The translations under genes were made by a program, and so were the position numbers. Under the pieces are notes generated by a model. The model saw only the letters and a program-made list of their open reading frames with translations. It was not told the origin of the DNA and did no database searches. This document shows, piece by piece, positions 7,354-14,126 of a stretch of DNA of 33,733 nt (positions are counted from its first letter, which is position 1; each line of letters begins with the position of its first letter). The stretch is from Candidatus Dojkabacteria bacterium (GTDB lineage Bacteria; Patescibacteriota; Dojkabacteria; GCA-002793355), in contig WFZK01000017.1 of NCBI GenBank assembly GCA_015489595.1, positions 1-33,733 of the forward strand, read 5' to 3'.

Positions 7354-7512
7354 TTAACCTTGTTTCTGCTTATGCCTTGGGTTAGCTTTGCAATATACGT
7401 AAACCACCTTTTTATAATACGTTTTCTTACTCCCTTTTCGAGTCGCCTTTTTACGCCTTACCACTATATAGCAATGGGGGCACCTTTTCTTAACTGAAGC
7501 TTTAACCTTCAT
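7354..7512 (-). CDS. rpmJ: 50S ribosomal protein L36 (bL36) with internal insertion
   Basis: Small zinc protein of the large subunit. Reads [14 protein letters not shown] at the start and [13 protein letters not shown] at the end, matching bL36 with zinc ligands C11, C14, C41 and H47. Normal bL36 is about 37-38 residues with the third Cys near position 27. This one is 52 residues because about 14 Lys/Arg/Tyr-rich residues are inserted between the second and third zinc ligands. The reading frame is intact, and the ATG overlaps the infA TGA stop by 4 nt, which supports coupling. Confidence 0.93.
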   Translation of the reverse strand: MKVKASVKKRCPHCYIVVRRKKATRKGSKKTYYKKVVYVYCKANPRHKQKQG

Positions 7513-7721
7513 CTGTATCTGTATATAATCTTACCTTTTTCAGGGTCATAAGGTGAGACCTCAATTTTGACCCTATCTCCTTCCGTAATAATTATATGAT
7601 TTACCCTTATTTTACCTGACACATAACATATGAAGTCTTTCGTCTTTCCTTTGTACTCTACACGTACTACATACTTACCATCTGGCAATGCCTCAACCAC
7701 CTTCCCTGTGAGTGTTATCAT
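7509..7721 (-). CDS. infA: Translation initiation factor IF-1
   Basis: Binds the 30S A site and assists initiator tRNA selection. About 70 residues, a single S1/OB fold. [21 protein letters not shown] and the closing [23 protein letters not shown] are standard. I use the ATG at 7721, although a GTG at 7724 directly precedes it. A TATAAT at 7730-7735 lies 5-8 nt upstream, so the message is probably leaderless or nearly so. The promoter and start lie inside the 3' end of the 2H-phosphoesterase gene (29 nt overlap). It heads the infA-rpmJ-rpsM-rpsK-rpsD-rpoA-rplQ-rplM-rpsI run. Confidence 0.96.
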   Translation of the reverse strand: MITLTGKVVEALPDGKYVVRVEYKGKTKDFICYVSGKIRVNHIIITEGDRVKIEVSPYDPEKGKIIYRYR

Positions 7722-8532
7722 CACGCGATATTATATCAAATTGCCAGGTTGGGTGTATTTTATATTCTGGCCCTTTGCTTGTCAAATTACTCACCGCTAC
7801 AGAAAAGTATCCCTCTAAAACAACATCTATAGAGGTGGCAAGCTTAACACTACAATCTCTAGGCAATCTTGCCAATGTTATATGAGGCAAAAAACGAGGA
7901 GGATACGAATCACTAAGTAAGTTATTTAATCGTTTATCTTGTAAAACGATCTTTCGAAGTCCACCGTAATATCTAAAAACCTGTCTGTTAAACTCAGTAA
8001 GCCAAATGTATTTTTTATAACTTATAAGCTTAGTGGGAGTAAGCACCACTGGGTTGCCATACTTATCCATGGCCGCTTCAGCTACCCTAACCATGTTAGG
8101 GTACAACAAGGCTGGAAAACGGGGATGGAAAAAAAGAGTCATATGAATGTTCTCTACAGGAGTCCAGCTGGCACAAGAGTATTTTTTCGAATACTTAGCT
8201 AAGATGCTCTTAAGTTCTGCTATGCTCTGATCTTTTCTAAAAAATATTCCCAAAAATAACCTAAAAAATGTCTGCTCCTTTAGCTTTTTAAGACGCCACA
8301 GAAAGGTAGCGGCTCTGCTCCCTGAAGGGCTGAGCATAGCAAAAGAGTAGGCCGCCATTAAAATGGGCCTAAATTCATACTTAGCCAGCTTTATATAAAA
8401 AGATCTTCTCTCACAATCCTGAAGTTTAGTAGCTATAAACAGACCTAACTCCTGGAAATCATACAGCCTAAACCTTCTTTTTGTAGTTTTAGGGACCTTA
8501 AGTTGGGAGAATAGCTTGTCAATCTTGTCCAT
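7693..8532 (-). CDS. 2H phosphoesterase (RNA 2',3'-cyclic phosphodiesterase / LigT-like) with N-terminal extra domain
   Basis: 279 residues. The C-terminal part from about residue 90 (FRLFLGIFF) resembles the LigT/ThpR fold, with both catalytic HxT motifs: H130-M-T132 (NIHMTLFF) and H217-I-T219 (LPHITLARL). Such enzymes open 2',3'-cyclic phosphates or 2'-5' linkages in RNA. Residues 1-88 are an additional helical, basic region (FYIKLAKYEFRPIL, ATFLWRLKKLKE) that is not part of standard LigT. I recall similar short proteins in CPR genomes but cannot name the family. The start is ATG 8532; an upstream extension to 8664 would run through the tRNA gene. The 5' end sits 6 nt from the tRNA 3' end. 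Confidence 0.75.
   Translation of the reverse strand: MDKIDKLFSQLKVPKTTKRRFRLYDFQELGLFIATKLQDCERRSFYIKLAKYEFRPILMAAYSFAMLSPSGSRAATFLWRLKKLKEQTFFRLFLGIFFRKDQSIAELKSILAKYSKKYSCASWTPVENIHMTLFFHPRFPALLYPNMVRVAEAAMDKYGNPVVLTPTKLISYKKYIWLTEFNRQVFRYYGGLRKIVLQDKRLNNLLSDSYPPRFLPHITLARLPRDCSVKLATSIDVVLEGYFSVAVSNLTSKGPEYKIHPTWQFDIISRDDNTHREGG
7730..7735 (-). promoter_or_regulatory. -10 element of infA operon
   Basis: TATAAT in the string TTTGATATAATA, 8 nt before the infA ATG (5 nt before the GTG), within the coding end of the upstream gene. Probable head of the infA-rpsI unit. Confidence 0.55.
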
Positions 8533-8538
8533 GTTACA

Positions 8539-8611
8539 TGCCGCCATGGGGAATCGAACCCCAGTTTCCGGGTTGAGAACCCGGTGTCCTAGTCCACTAG
8601 ACGATGGCGGC
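8539..8611 (-). tRNA. tRNA-Glu(CTC)
   Basis: Cloverleaf on the minus strand: a 7-bp acceptor stem GCCGCCA/TGGCGGC, anticodon stem CCGGG/CCCGG around loop TTCTCAA with anticodon CTC, T arm GGGGTTCGATTCCCC. The discriminator base is A73. The next bases are TGT, so the 3' CCA is not encoded and must be added by a nucleotidyltransferase. It has its own strong promoter at 8620-8648. Confidence 0.95.
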
Positions 8612-8619
8612 GTGTAGGT

Positions 8620-8648
8620 ATTATATGGGGAAATTAGGGGCAGGTCAA
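8620..8648 (-). promoter_or_regulatory. Promoter of tRNA-Glu
   Basis: TTGACC (8643-8648), exact 17-nt spacer, consensus TATAAT (8620-8625), 8 nt before the mature tRNA 5' end. It begins right after hairpin 8651-8697. Confidence 0.8.
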
Positions 8649-8650
8649 AC

Positions 8651-8697
8651 GGGGCCTTACGCAAAAATCGAAAAAGTCGATTTTTGCGTAAGGCCCC
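8651..8697. repeat. Intergenic hairpin family, copy A (21 bp perfect arms)
   Basis: Arms 8651-8671 and 8677-8697 are perfect reverse complements with a 5-nt loop AAAAG. Layout from the base: GGGGCC, variable TTAC, core GCAAAAATCGA. It lies between the L,D-transpeptidase stop and the tRNA-Glu promoter. Its inner 27 nt differ from copy D by one base. There is no T tract after the GC-rich base, so it is not a standard intrinsic terminator in either direction. Confidence 0.85.
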
Positions 8698-8727
8698 AAC
8701 CTACTAAGAACCTCTGCCTAATTCTTC

Positions 8728-9321
8728 CTAAGGGATCGTCGCAACTAGATCCCCTACTTTTAATAAATCATATATACCTAAGATATCTCTGTTATGAAAA
8801 TAAATACAGCCCAAACTACGCGGCTCCCCCAATATCTCCGGCTGATTAGTGCCGTGCAAAGCTATAAAGGTCTTAACAAAAATCCCGGAAGGAGTTCTTC
8901 TGTCTAACATCAACAGTCTAGGGCCATACAGTGGTGTAAGTCCTTGATCTCTCTTAGAGGCCACTCTCCAGACCGTGTAACTCATTGCTCTACCCTTGCG
9001 GGGATCCCCCGTAGCTATTGTAAATATCTCACACCCATTTTTTCGTTGCAGATAAGCAGTCTGCTCAGAGACGTCAACCACCAGCTTTGGCCTCACCCCA
9101 TACCTGGAATACGCATCCTGGTACTTCTTTTTACTAATAACACAAACAAGTCGCGACCAATCGAGTACTTCAGATAGAGTTAACCTTTCTAGCTGATTTG
9201 TCAAATTTATCCTTGAAAATCGCAATACTATCATGCTAGAATAAACATTCATTGCGAGTACGATAATAACTATACAAAACAATAAGCTTTCTAATATTAC
9301 AAGTCTCCAAAGATGGCGCAT
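8728..9321 (-). CDS. Membrane-anchored L,D-transpeptidase (YkuD family)
   Basis: Cross-links peptidoglycan or attaches proteins to it via a catalytic Cys. 197 residues. One N-terminal membrane segment (about residues 9-31) anchors an extracytoplasmic domain. RPKLVVDVSEQTAYLQ opens the YkuD domain, and FIALHGTNQPEILGEPRSLGCIYFHNRDI carries the catalytic His and Cys (HGT...SxGC). The Arg that usually follows SxGCI is Tyr here (SLGCIY). Its 5' end overlaps the divergent greA start by 9 nt. The stop is followed by the hairpin at 8651-8697. Confidence 0.88.
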   Translation of the reverse strand: MRHLWRLVILESLLFCIVIIVLAMNVYSSMIVLRFSRINLTNQLERLTLSEVLDWSRLVCVISKKKYQDAYSRYGVRPKLVVDVSEQTAYLQRKNGCEIFTIATGDPRKGRAMSYTVWRVASKRDQGLTPLYGPRLLMLDRRTPSGIFVKTFIALHGTNQPEILGEPRSLGCIYFHNRDILGIYDLLKVGDLVATIP

Positions 9322-9771
9322 GTTATCACAGCGGACGGCTTAACTCAGATAAAAAAACGTATTAAAGAGCTTGAACAAAAAATTATACCCAAAATAAAGG
9401 AACGTTTCAAAAGAGCCAAAGCAGAAGGCGACTTAAGAGAGAATAATCCTTACCATGATGCTAAGCAAGAGCTAGGAGAAGCTTTGGCTGAGCTTGCGTA
9501 CCTTAAAGATATAGCAAGACAGGCAAAGGTAGCAAAATCCACCGCAAACGGCGCTATCCAGATAGGAAACACAGTAAAAGTAAAAATTAATGATCAAATC
9601 AAGGAGATTCAAATCACCTCCCCTGTTGAGGCAAATCCTTTAGAAAACAAGATATCCTACGAATCTCCAATAGGCAAAGCAATTCTTAATAAAAAACCCG
9701 GATACAAGATAACTCTCAGACTCGAAGGTGGGGCACAGATAAAGATCGAAGTGATAGAGATCTTAAAATAA
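9313..9771 (+). CDS. greA: Transcription elongation factor GreA
   Basis: Rescues backtracked RNA polymerase by stimulating transcript cleavage through the secondary channel. 152 residues: an N-terminal antiparallel coiled coil (about 1-75) with the acidic tip AEGDLRENNPYHDAKQE, where D40 and E43 match the catalytic acidic pair, then a C-terminal FKBP-like domain (VKVKINDQIKEIQI, ISYESPIGKAILNKKPG). Start ATG 9313 matches family starts. The gene start overlaps that of the divergent L,D-transpeptidase, and its stop overlaps the convergent membrane-protein gene by 9 nt. A TAATAT at 9292-9297 is a possible -10, with a weak -35. Confidence 0.95.
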   Translation: MAHVITADGLTQIKKRIKELEQKIIPKIKERFKRAKAEGDLRENNPYHDAKQELGEALAELAYLKDIARQAKVAKSTANGAIQIGNTVKVKINDQIKEIQITSPVEANPLENKISYESPIGKAILNKKPGYKITLRLEGGAQIKIEVIEILK

Positions 9772-10491
9772 CGCTATCCTCAAATAGCTTACTAGAAGTA
9801 AAATAATAAGGAGTCTTAAAACCCACGGATGTTTCTCGCCAAGAACATACTTTTTATAAACCTCGGGGAAGAGGAGATCCAAGCCAAGCACAAAAGCGCT
9901 TAACATAGATATCCCATAATAGACTGGTAAAGAATAGACTCCACGGTGACCAAATAGGGTTAGAACAGAAAAAAGCCCCAGACCGAAAATTAAATATCTA
10001 AAACGAACCAACATTAGTGTGTATAGTCCCAACAAAAAAAGTACTATAGCAGCCCATGCATACCGATCTGATAAGTCTCCCCTCACAGCCAAGTAAAAAA
10101 AGATTTTATTTACAAAGAAAGCCCATATTATGCTTAAAAATACAAAAAGTTCCAGAAATTGAAAATCTAAGGAACCCCTTAATTTTAAACTCACATTAAA
10201 AATAACAAAAAGTACCCCCCACAACATTAGAGCGGCAACAAAAACCAATATGAGATTCTCAAAGGATGGCAAAAAGATATACGCCAAGCTCCAAAGCACC
10301 CAGCTTACCAAAAAAATCAACCAAAATCTCCTAAGCAAAAAGAAAAAGTCGCGCAACACTAACAACCATACTCCAAGCAAAAACACCACTCCCACCAACC
10401 TAACAACAAGTGGTAGGGGTAAGAGCACACCACTTAAAACCCAGGTTAAAAACAACAGGCCTTTATATTTAAACCGCAATCCAGCCACCAT
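9763..10491 (-). CDS. Polytopic membrane protein, function unknown
   Basis: 242 residues, very hydrophobic, with about seven or eight predicted membrane helices. A few basic loops (RDFFFLLRRF, LVRFRY, EVYKKYVLGEKHPW) separate them. I recognise no catalytic or transport motif. The start overlaps the end of the CAP-domain gene by 23 nt in a different frame, so the two are probably co-expressed. The 3' end overlaps convergent greA by 9 nt. Confidence 0.7.
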   Translation of the reverse strand: MVAGLRFKYKGLLFLTWVLSGVLLPLPLVVRLVGVVFLLGVWLLVLRDFFFLLRRFWLIFLVSWVLWSLAYIFLPSFENLILVFVAALMLWGVLFVIFNVSLKLRGSLDFQFLELFVFLSIIWAFFVNKIFFYLAVRGDLSDRYAWAAIVLFLLGLYTLMLVRFRYLIFGLGLFSVLTLFGHRGVYSLPVYYGISMLSAFVLGLDLLFPEVYKKYVLGEKHPWVLRLLIILLLVSYLRIALF

Positions 10492-11719
10492 TTACCTCAA
10501 GCATCAAAACTAAAAAAACAACGAGAGATGAGAAAAGTTCTATTAGAGCGTGATAGTCCTTCTTTACTAAGACATACAACAAGCCTCCTATGGAGGAGAT
10601 GATAAATCCCAAAGCGCTCCCAAGAAAAACAAGAGGCGAGGAGCTTAAGCCTTTAACCGACAGGCCACCTGTAGCGTGAGCCCTATTGCTAGATGGACGC
10701 GAGATCTGCTTTACAAAACTTATTACGGTTCCATCTTTAGAAGTAGCCACGAAACTTACCCTCTCAACATCGCGCTTTTTTATAAATCTGGCATGATCAG
10801 AAGTAACTACCTGAACACTTCCCCCATATTCTATTTGCAACGAAGCGACGTTAAATCTTTTATAAAAGTCCGAAGGCAATCTTACCTCAACAAAATCCCC
10901 CTTATAGTAGGCATCTACTACAGATGTAATTCTATTTATATCTATCTCCTGATCAATCACCCTATATGTCACAGAGTCATACAATGGTTCGTTTCTTAAA
11001 CCACGTGCCCTAATAGTAAGTTTGTGCGTACCTAATCCGGGGTAAAGCCTAGTTTCCACATAATTGTCTTTAAGCCTAAAGGATTCGATAAATTTCTCAT
11101 CTGAAAAGAGATTTACTCTATTGTTCTTTAAATTCTTGCCCTTTACCCGAACGCTAACCACCGCGCTTTTAAGGATCTGGCCCTCATGAGGATTAATAAT
11201 GGCCACCACTGGAATCCTAGGAGTAGCAAAACTCACAGAAGAATCATTTCCAAAAAGAGCTACTACAAGATAAACCTCTTCACCCTTCAACGTCCCTTTT
11301 ACCACAGCTATCCCCACATCTTTGAAATTCTTATCTAAAATGTTCTCCCTATGTGAAGGGCTAGCCATCCATGCATCTACTACGTCCTTGGCATCTGCAA
11401 AACCCTTAGCTAAATTCTCTCCAGCATAAGTGTAATCATAACCGGCTTTAAGGATAAATTGCCAAGGTGTTTCTCCTGACGGCCCAAAATGCGCCCAATA
11501 TTGTTTGGAAAACATACTGTAAGCTTTATCATAAGCGGCTTTCGTGAGCCTCTGATTAAGAGCAAGTGGCGCCAGACCATAAGATATGCGTTCTTTATTT
11601 ATTATCTCCGCAATATGGAGATTTGAAAGATCTAAGGCAGCAACCTGTCTTATGCCGCTTCCTCCTAAAATGAACAGAAGAACAGTAACAATCAGAAAAA
11701 ACGTATAGAGATATCTCAT
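10469..11719 (-). CDS. Exported CAP/SCP-domain protein with Ig-like region and C-terminal membrane helices
   Basis: 416 residues. Signal peptide at 1-29 (hydrophobic core LIVTVLLFILGGSG, then AALDL). Residues about 33-155 form a CAP/YkwD-like domain: IAEIINKERISYGLAPL, YWAHFGPSGETPW, AGENLAKGF, SPSHRENILDKNFKDVGIAV. Residues about 165-260 look like a beta-rich Ig-like domain (IPVVAIINPHEGQ, VRVKGKNL). The C-terminus carries two hydrophobic segments (about 364-386 and 393-416). Bacterial YkwD proteins are cell-surface proteins of poorly known function. TATAAT at 11725-11730 lies 5 nt before the ATG, so it is probably leaderless. Confidence 0.85.
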   Translation of the reverse strand: MRYLYTFFLIVTVLLFILGGSGIRQVAALDLSNLHIAEIINKERISYGLAPLALNQRLTKAAYDKAYSMFSKQYWAHFGPSGETPWQFILKAGYDYTYAGENLAKGFADAKDVVDAWMASPSHRENILDKNFKDVGIAVVKGTLKGEEVYLVVALFGNDSSVSFATPRIPVVAIINPHEGQILKSAVVSVRVKGKNLKNNRVNLFSDEKFIESFRLKDNYVETRLYPGLGTHKLTIRARGLRNEPLYDSVTYRVIDQEIDINRITSVVDAYYKGDFVEVRLPSDFYKRFNVASLQIEYGGSVQVVTSDHARFIKKRDVERVSFVATSKDGTVISFVKQISRPSSNRAHATGGLSVKGLSSSPLVFLGSALGFIISSIGGLLYVLVKKDYHALIELFSSLVVFLVLMLEVNGGWIAV

Positions 11720-11724
11720 TTTCT

Positions 11725-11730
11725 ATTATA
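11725..11730 (-). promoter_or_regulatory. -10 element of the CAP-domain gene (leaderless-type)
   Basis: TATAAT 5 nt before the ATG at 11719. The -35 is imperfect (TTGAAG or TGAAGA about 18-19 nt upstream). Confidence 0.5.
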
Positions 11731-11805
11731 CACAAACAACGCTTAAGTTCTTCAAACCCAAAGGCCCAGTAGACTCTCAAAAGACTTTAAATCCTGCTAT
11801 GCAAA

Positions 11806-11838
11806 TAAAAAAGCGCCGCGCGCTTCGCGCGCGGCGCT
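11806..11838 (-). terminator. Intrinsic terminator after HU
   Basis: 12-bp GC-only stem (11812-11823 with 11827-11838) with a 3-nt loop. On the minus strand it is followed by a run of T (complement of 11807-11811). It lies 25 nt past the HU stop. Confidence 0.85.
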
Positions 11839-11863
11839 CGCCTACACAACAATGCCTGTGCGA

Positions 11864-12136
11864 TTAAGCAACCGCCTCTTTAAACTGGCGAGCCGGTCGG
11901 AAAGCAGGCACGTATCTGTCAGGGACGTTCACAACGCGATCAGTACCAGGAACGCGGCGCTGACCACCCTTGCGCATCCTCCTGACAAACTTACCTAAAC
12001 GTGCCAAGCGGACCTCCTCGCCGTTCTTTACTGCCTCGACGATAACATCCACCAATGCATCGATAAACTCAGCAACTGCCCTCTGGCTCATGCCAGTACG
12101 AGCAGCCATTACCTTGATAAGCTCTGCCTTTGTCAT
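11864..12136 (-). CDS. DNA-binding protein HU
   Basis: Histone-like dimeric nucleoid protein. 90 residues from ATG 12136. MTKAELIKVMAARTGMSQRAV, the turn GEEVRLARLGKFVRRMRKG, the beta-arm tip RVVNVPDRYVPAFRPARQFKEAV are classic, with the intercalating Pro in the arm (VPDRYVPAF). The TTG at 12142 is rejected because the strong AGGAGG at 12145-12150 is correctly spaced for the ATG. This is one of the few clear Shine-Dalgarno sites in the window. The gene is visibly more GC-rich than its neighbours. It is a single-gene unit with its own promoter and terminator. Confidence 0.95.
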   Translation of the reverse strand: MTKAELIKVMAARTGMSQRAVAEFIDALVDVIVEAVKNGEEVRLARLGKFVRRMRKGGQRRVPGTDRVVNVPDRYVPAFRPARQFKEAVA

Positions 12137-12144
12137 GGCCAATT

Positions 12145-12152
12145 ACCTCCTT
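12145..12152 (-). promoter_or_regulatory. Strong Shine-Dalgarno of HU
   Basis: AAGGAGGT on the minus strand, about 9 nt before ATG 12136. It decides the start against the in-frame TTG at 12142 and shows that the organism does use SD pairing for some genes. Confidence 0.8.
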
Positions 12153-12167
12153 GTATATTTTTGGTTA

Positions 12168-12197
12168 TTTATACGACAATTTTGGGTCTGTTGTCAA
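12168..12197 (-). promoter_or_regulatory. Promoter of HU
   Basis: Consensus TTGACA (12192-12197), 18-nt spacer, TATAAA (12168-12173). The predicted transcript has a leader of about 25 nt containing the SD. Confidence 0.75.
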
Positions 12198-12203
12198 GAA
12201 GTG

Positions 12204-12245
12204 TGGGGGCGTAGGACAAAATGTGTCAATACTCAACCCCCCTGC
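12204..12245. repeat. Possible degenerate member of the hairpin family
   Basis: GGGGGC with GTAGGACAAAATG on the left resembles the left arm of copy E, and CCCCCC closes the right side, but the inner arm does not pair. It sits next to the HU promoter. Listed as a probable relic only. Confidence 0.3.
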
Positions 12246-12261
12246 CCCTAAACCAAGCCGG

Positions 12262-12299
12262 CTTTTTCATAGTAGCTGAAGATCTCCTACCGGCAGGAT
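12262..12299. repeat. 38-nt box shared with the fusA upstream region
   Basis: Aligns without gaps to 28074-28111, with 26 of 38 identical bases including an 11-base identical start (CTTTTTCATAG) and a GCAGG near the end. It lies upstream of the HU promoter, between it and hairpin B. Confidence 0.5.
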
Positions 12300-12336
12300 A
12301 ATCTAAGAGAGTCGGAGGAAGGGCAAGCTAGGAAGA

Positions 12337-12389
12337 CTGGGGCCTGTGGGCAAAAATCAGCTTTTATGATTTTTGCCCACAGGCCCCAG
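12337..12389. repeat. Intergenic hairpin family, copy B (23 bp perfect arms)
   Basis: Arms 12337-12359 and 12367-12389 are perfectly complementary, with loop GCTTTTA. The base is CTGGGGCC, then TGTGGG, then core CAAAAATCA. It lies 38 nt past the RNase Y stop and upstream of the HU promoter. Confidence 0.85.
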
Positions 12390-12427
12390 CATAAGCCTCT
12401 AGAACACTCCAAAACCGCCTTGCTCTT

Positions 12428-13957
12428 CTATTTCTCCTTTCTGCTCGGCTTGCCCGCCTTTGCTTGTGCCCTAACTTCACGAATCACAACCACCTCAACT
12501 TCGCCCGGAAACACACCTGACTCTTGAATTGCCTTGGCTATATCCCTTGCCAACAGCACAGCTTCTTGATCTGAAACCTGACTTGGCTTTACTATAACTC
12601 TTAGCTCCCTACCGGCCTTAACCGCATATATCTCTTCTGCCTTATCCCCTGCAACCTCTAGCGCCTTCTTCTCTAAACTCTCGACCCTTTCGATGTAGCT
12701 GTCCAGGTTCTCTTTTCTTGCTCCTGGTCTAGCTCCCGAGACCGCATCTGCGATCTTTAAAATCTCGGCAATAATTGATTTAGGCTCCACATCTCCATGA
12801 TGAGCCTCTATAGCATTAATAATAATCTCATCAAGTCCATATTTCCTAGCCAGATCAGCACTAATGAAGTGATGTTGCTTCTTAATCTTTCCTGTAAACA
12901 CCTTACCAATATCGTGTAGTAAAGCCGCAATCTTTAGCTTTTTAATATCCTCTTCCTTAAGCTTAAGCTCTCTAGCTATAAATTCAGCGATCCTCATAAC
13001 CTCCAAAGTATGCTTGTACAGATTTTGGCCTAAGCTTCGTCTAAACTTCATCCTTCCTAAAAGAGGATAAAGCTCTTTAGGTGCATCATACCAGCCTGCT
13101 TCTTCTACCATCTTTCTGCCTGCTTTCTCTAATTCTTCAGCCACTAATTTTTTAGCTCTGGCTACCTGCTCTTCAATTGTCCCCGGATGAACCCTCTTCC
13201 CCTTAAGAAGATTCTCCAAGGCAATTCTAGCTATCTCTCTTCTTACTGGGTCAAAAGATGAAAGACCTATAGTATTCGGAGCCTCATCAATAATTACATC
13301 CACCCCGGTTGCCCTCTCTAGAGCTCTTATATTCCTCCCGTCTTTCCCTATGATTCTACCCTTTACCTTCTCATCAGGGATCTCAACCCTGGTGACAGTA
13401 GCTTCATCTATATAGTCCGTAACGATACTTTGCAAAGTATCAACAATTAACTTCTGAGCGTACTCTTGAACCTGCTGTTCTACCTTCTTCTTTGCCTGAT
13501 TTAAACGCTCAGCTTCAAACTCTCTGACCTCCTGCTCGACCTTGGCAAGAAGCTCCTTCTTAGCCTCCTCTCGAGACAAACCAGAGATCTCTTCAAGCTT
13601 TTCCAATAAAGAAGCTCGGGTACGATCTAGTCTTTTTAGCTTTTCAAACAGCTCTTCTTCCTTGGCTATAAGCTCCTTTTCTCGAGCTTTTAACATCTCC
13701 TCTCGTTCTTTAAGTTGGGCAAGCTGTGCATTGTACTGAGATTTGACTCGTTCATAGAATCTTTTTGCACTCTCGCGAAGCTCTCTGGCTTCTTTCTCTG
13801 CATCTGCAAAATGTTTTTTAGCGATCTGCTCAGCAAGTTCCTGAGCCTTACGTTCTATAGACGTCTCCCTGCTCTTAGAAACTATAAACCTATCATATAA
13901 GCCATAGCCAATAGCTCCTACAGCAAGACCTATTCCTAGTGATAATAGATCAATCAT
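12428..13957 (-). CDS. rny: Ribonuclease Y
   Basis: Membrane-bound endoribonuclease that initiates mRNA decay. 509 residues from ATG 13957. N-terminal membrane helix (MIDLLSLGIGLAVGAIGYGLY), a long charged coiled coil (about 25-190), the KH domain with IIGKDGRNIRALERATGVDV and an HD domain with LLHDIGKVFTG and EAHHGDVEP. Length matches the family. The TTG at 13972 is rejected: a GGAG at 13966-13969 is placed about 9 nt before the ATG. The leader of about 145 nt is unusually long for this window and can fold (see 13984-14096). The gene is followed by hairpin B. Confidence 0.95.
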   Translation of the reverse strand: MIDLLSLGIGLAVGAIGYGLYDRFIVSKSRETSIERKAQELAEQIAKKHFADAEKEARELRESAKRFYERVKSQYNAQLAQLKEREEMLKAREKELIAKEEELFEKLKRLDRTRASLLEKLEEISGLSREEAKKELLAKVEQEVREFEAERLNQAKKKVEQQVQEYAQKLIVDTLQSIVTDYIDEATVTRVEIPDEKVKGRIIGKDGRNIRALERATGVDVIIDEAPNTIGLSSFDPVRREIARIALENLLKGKRVHPGTIEEQVARAKKLVAEELEKAGRKMVEEAGWYDAPKELYPLLGRMKFRRSLGQNLYKHTLEVMRIAEFIARELKLKEEDIKKLKIAALLHDIGKVFTGKIKKQHHFISADLARKYGLDEIIINAIEAHHGDVEPKSIIAEILKIADAVSGARPGARKENLDSYIERVESLEKKALEVAGDKAEEIYAVKAGRELRVIVKPSQVSDQEAVLLARDIAKAIQESGVFPGEVEVVVIREVRAQAKAGKPSRKEK

Positions 13958-13983
13958 ATTAGCATACTCCAAATTTAACTACA

Positions 13984-14096
13984 AAAGGAAAGACAGCCTT
14001 TACCACGAAGGTGACGACTCTGCCACCTTTTTCAAATTTTGGCTAAAATACGGATTCATTTTTCTAGCTCTTATTATCTAAGACCGTCTTTCCTTT
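13984..14096 (-). promoter_or_regulatory. Candidate structured 5' leader of rny
   Basis: A perfect 11-bp inverted repeat, AAAGGAAAGAC (13984-13994) and GTCTTTCCTTT (14086-14096), encloses about 90 nt. Inside, 14008-14029 can form a 6-bp AAGGTG/CACCTT hairpin. On the minus strand this lies between a TATAAT at 14108-14113 and the rny start, so it would be transcribed as a closed multi-helix leader. Confidence 0.45.
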
Positions 14097-14107
14097 AAGC
14101 TGTAAGT

Positions 14108-14120
14108 ATTATACTATATT
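14108..14120. promoter_or_regulatory. Overlapping divergent -10 region of rny (minus) and adk (plus)
   Basis: TATAAT on the minus strand (14113-14108) serves rny. On the plus strand TATATT (14115-14120) lies 6 nt before the adk ATG and TATACT (14110-14115) 11 nt before. The -10 boxes overlap, so the genes probably share one divergent promoter region. Confidence 0.45.
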
Positions 14121-14126
14121 ATTACG

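Noticed and set aside
8533-8664. N-terminal extension of the 2H-phosphoesterase reading frame
   Set aside because: It reads through the complete tRNA-Glu gene and its promoter; the ATG at 8532 just after the tRNA is the sensible start.
11740-11803. Further copy of the hairpin-adjacent box after HU
   Set aside because: Only a short GGATTTAAA and a GGGCCT string match, in AT-rich sequence; too little to separate from chance.
12204-12245. Intact member of the hairpin family
   Set aside because: Only the outer G/C run and one arm resemble the family; the inner arms do not pair, so it is kept only as a possible relic.
13958-13972. TTG start for RNase Y
   Set aside because: The GGAG lies directly after that TTG and is well spaced for the ATG at 13957, which starts the usual membrane helix.
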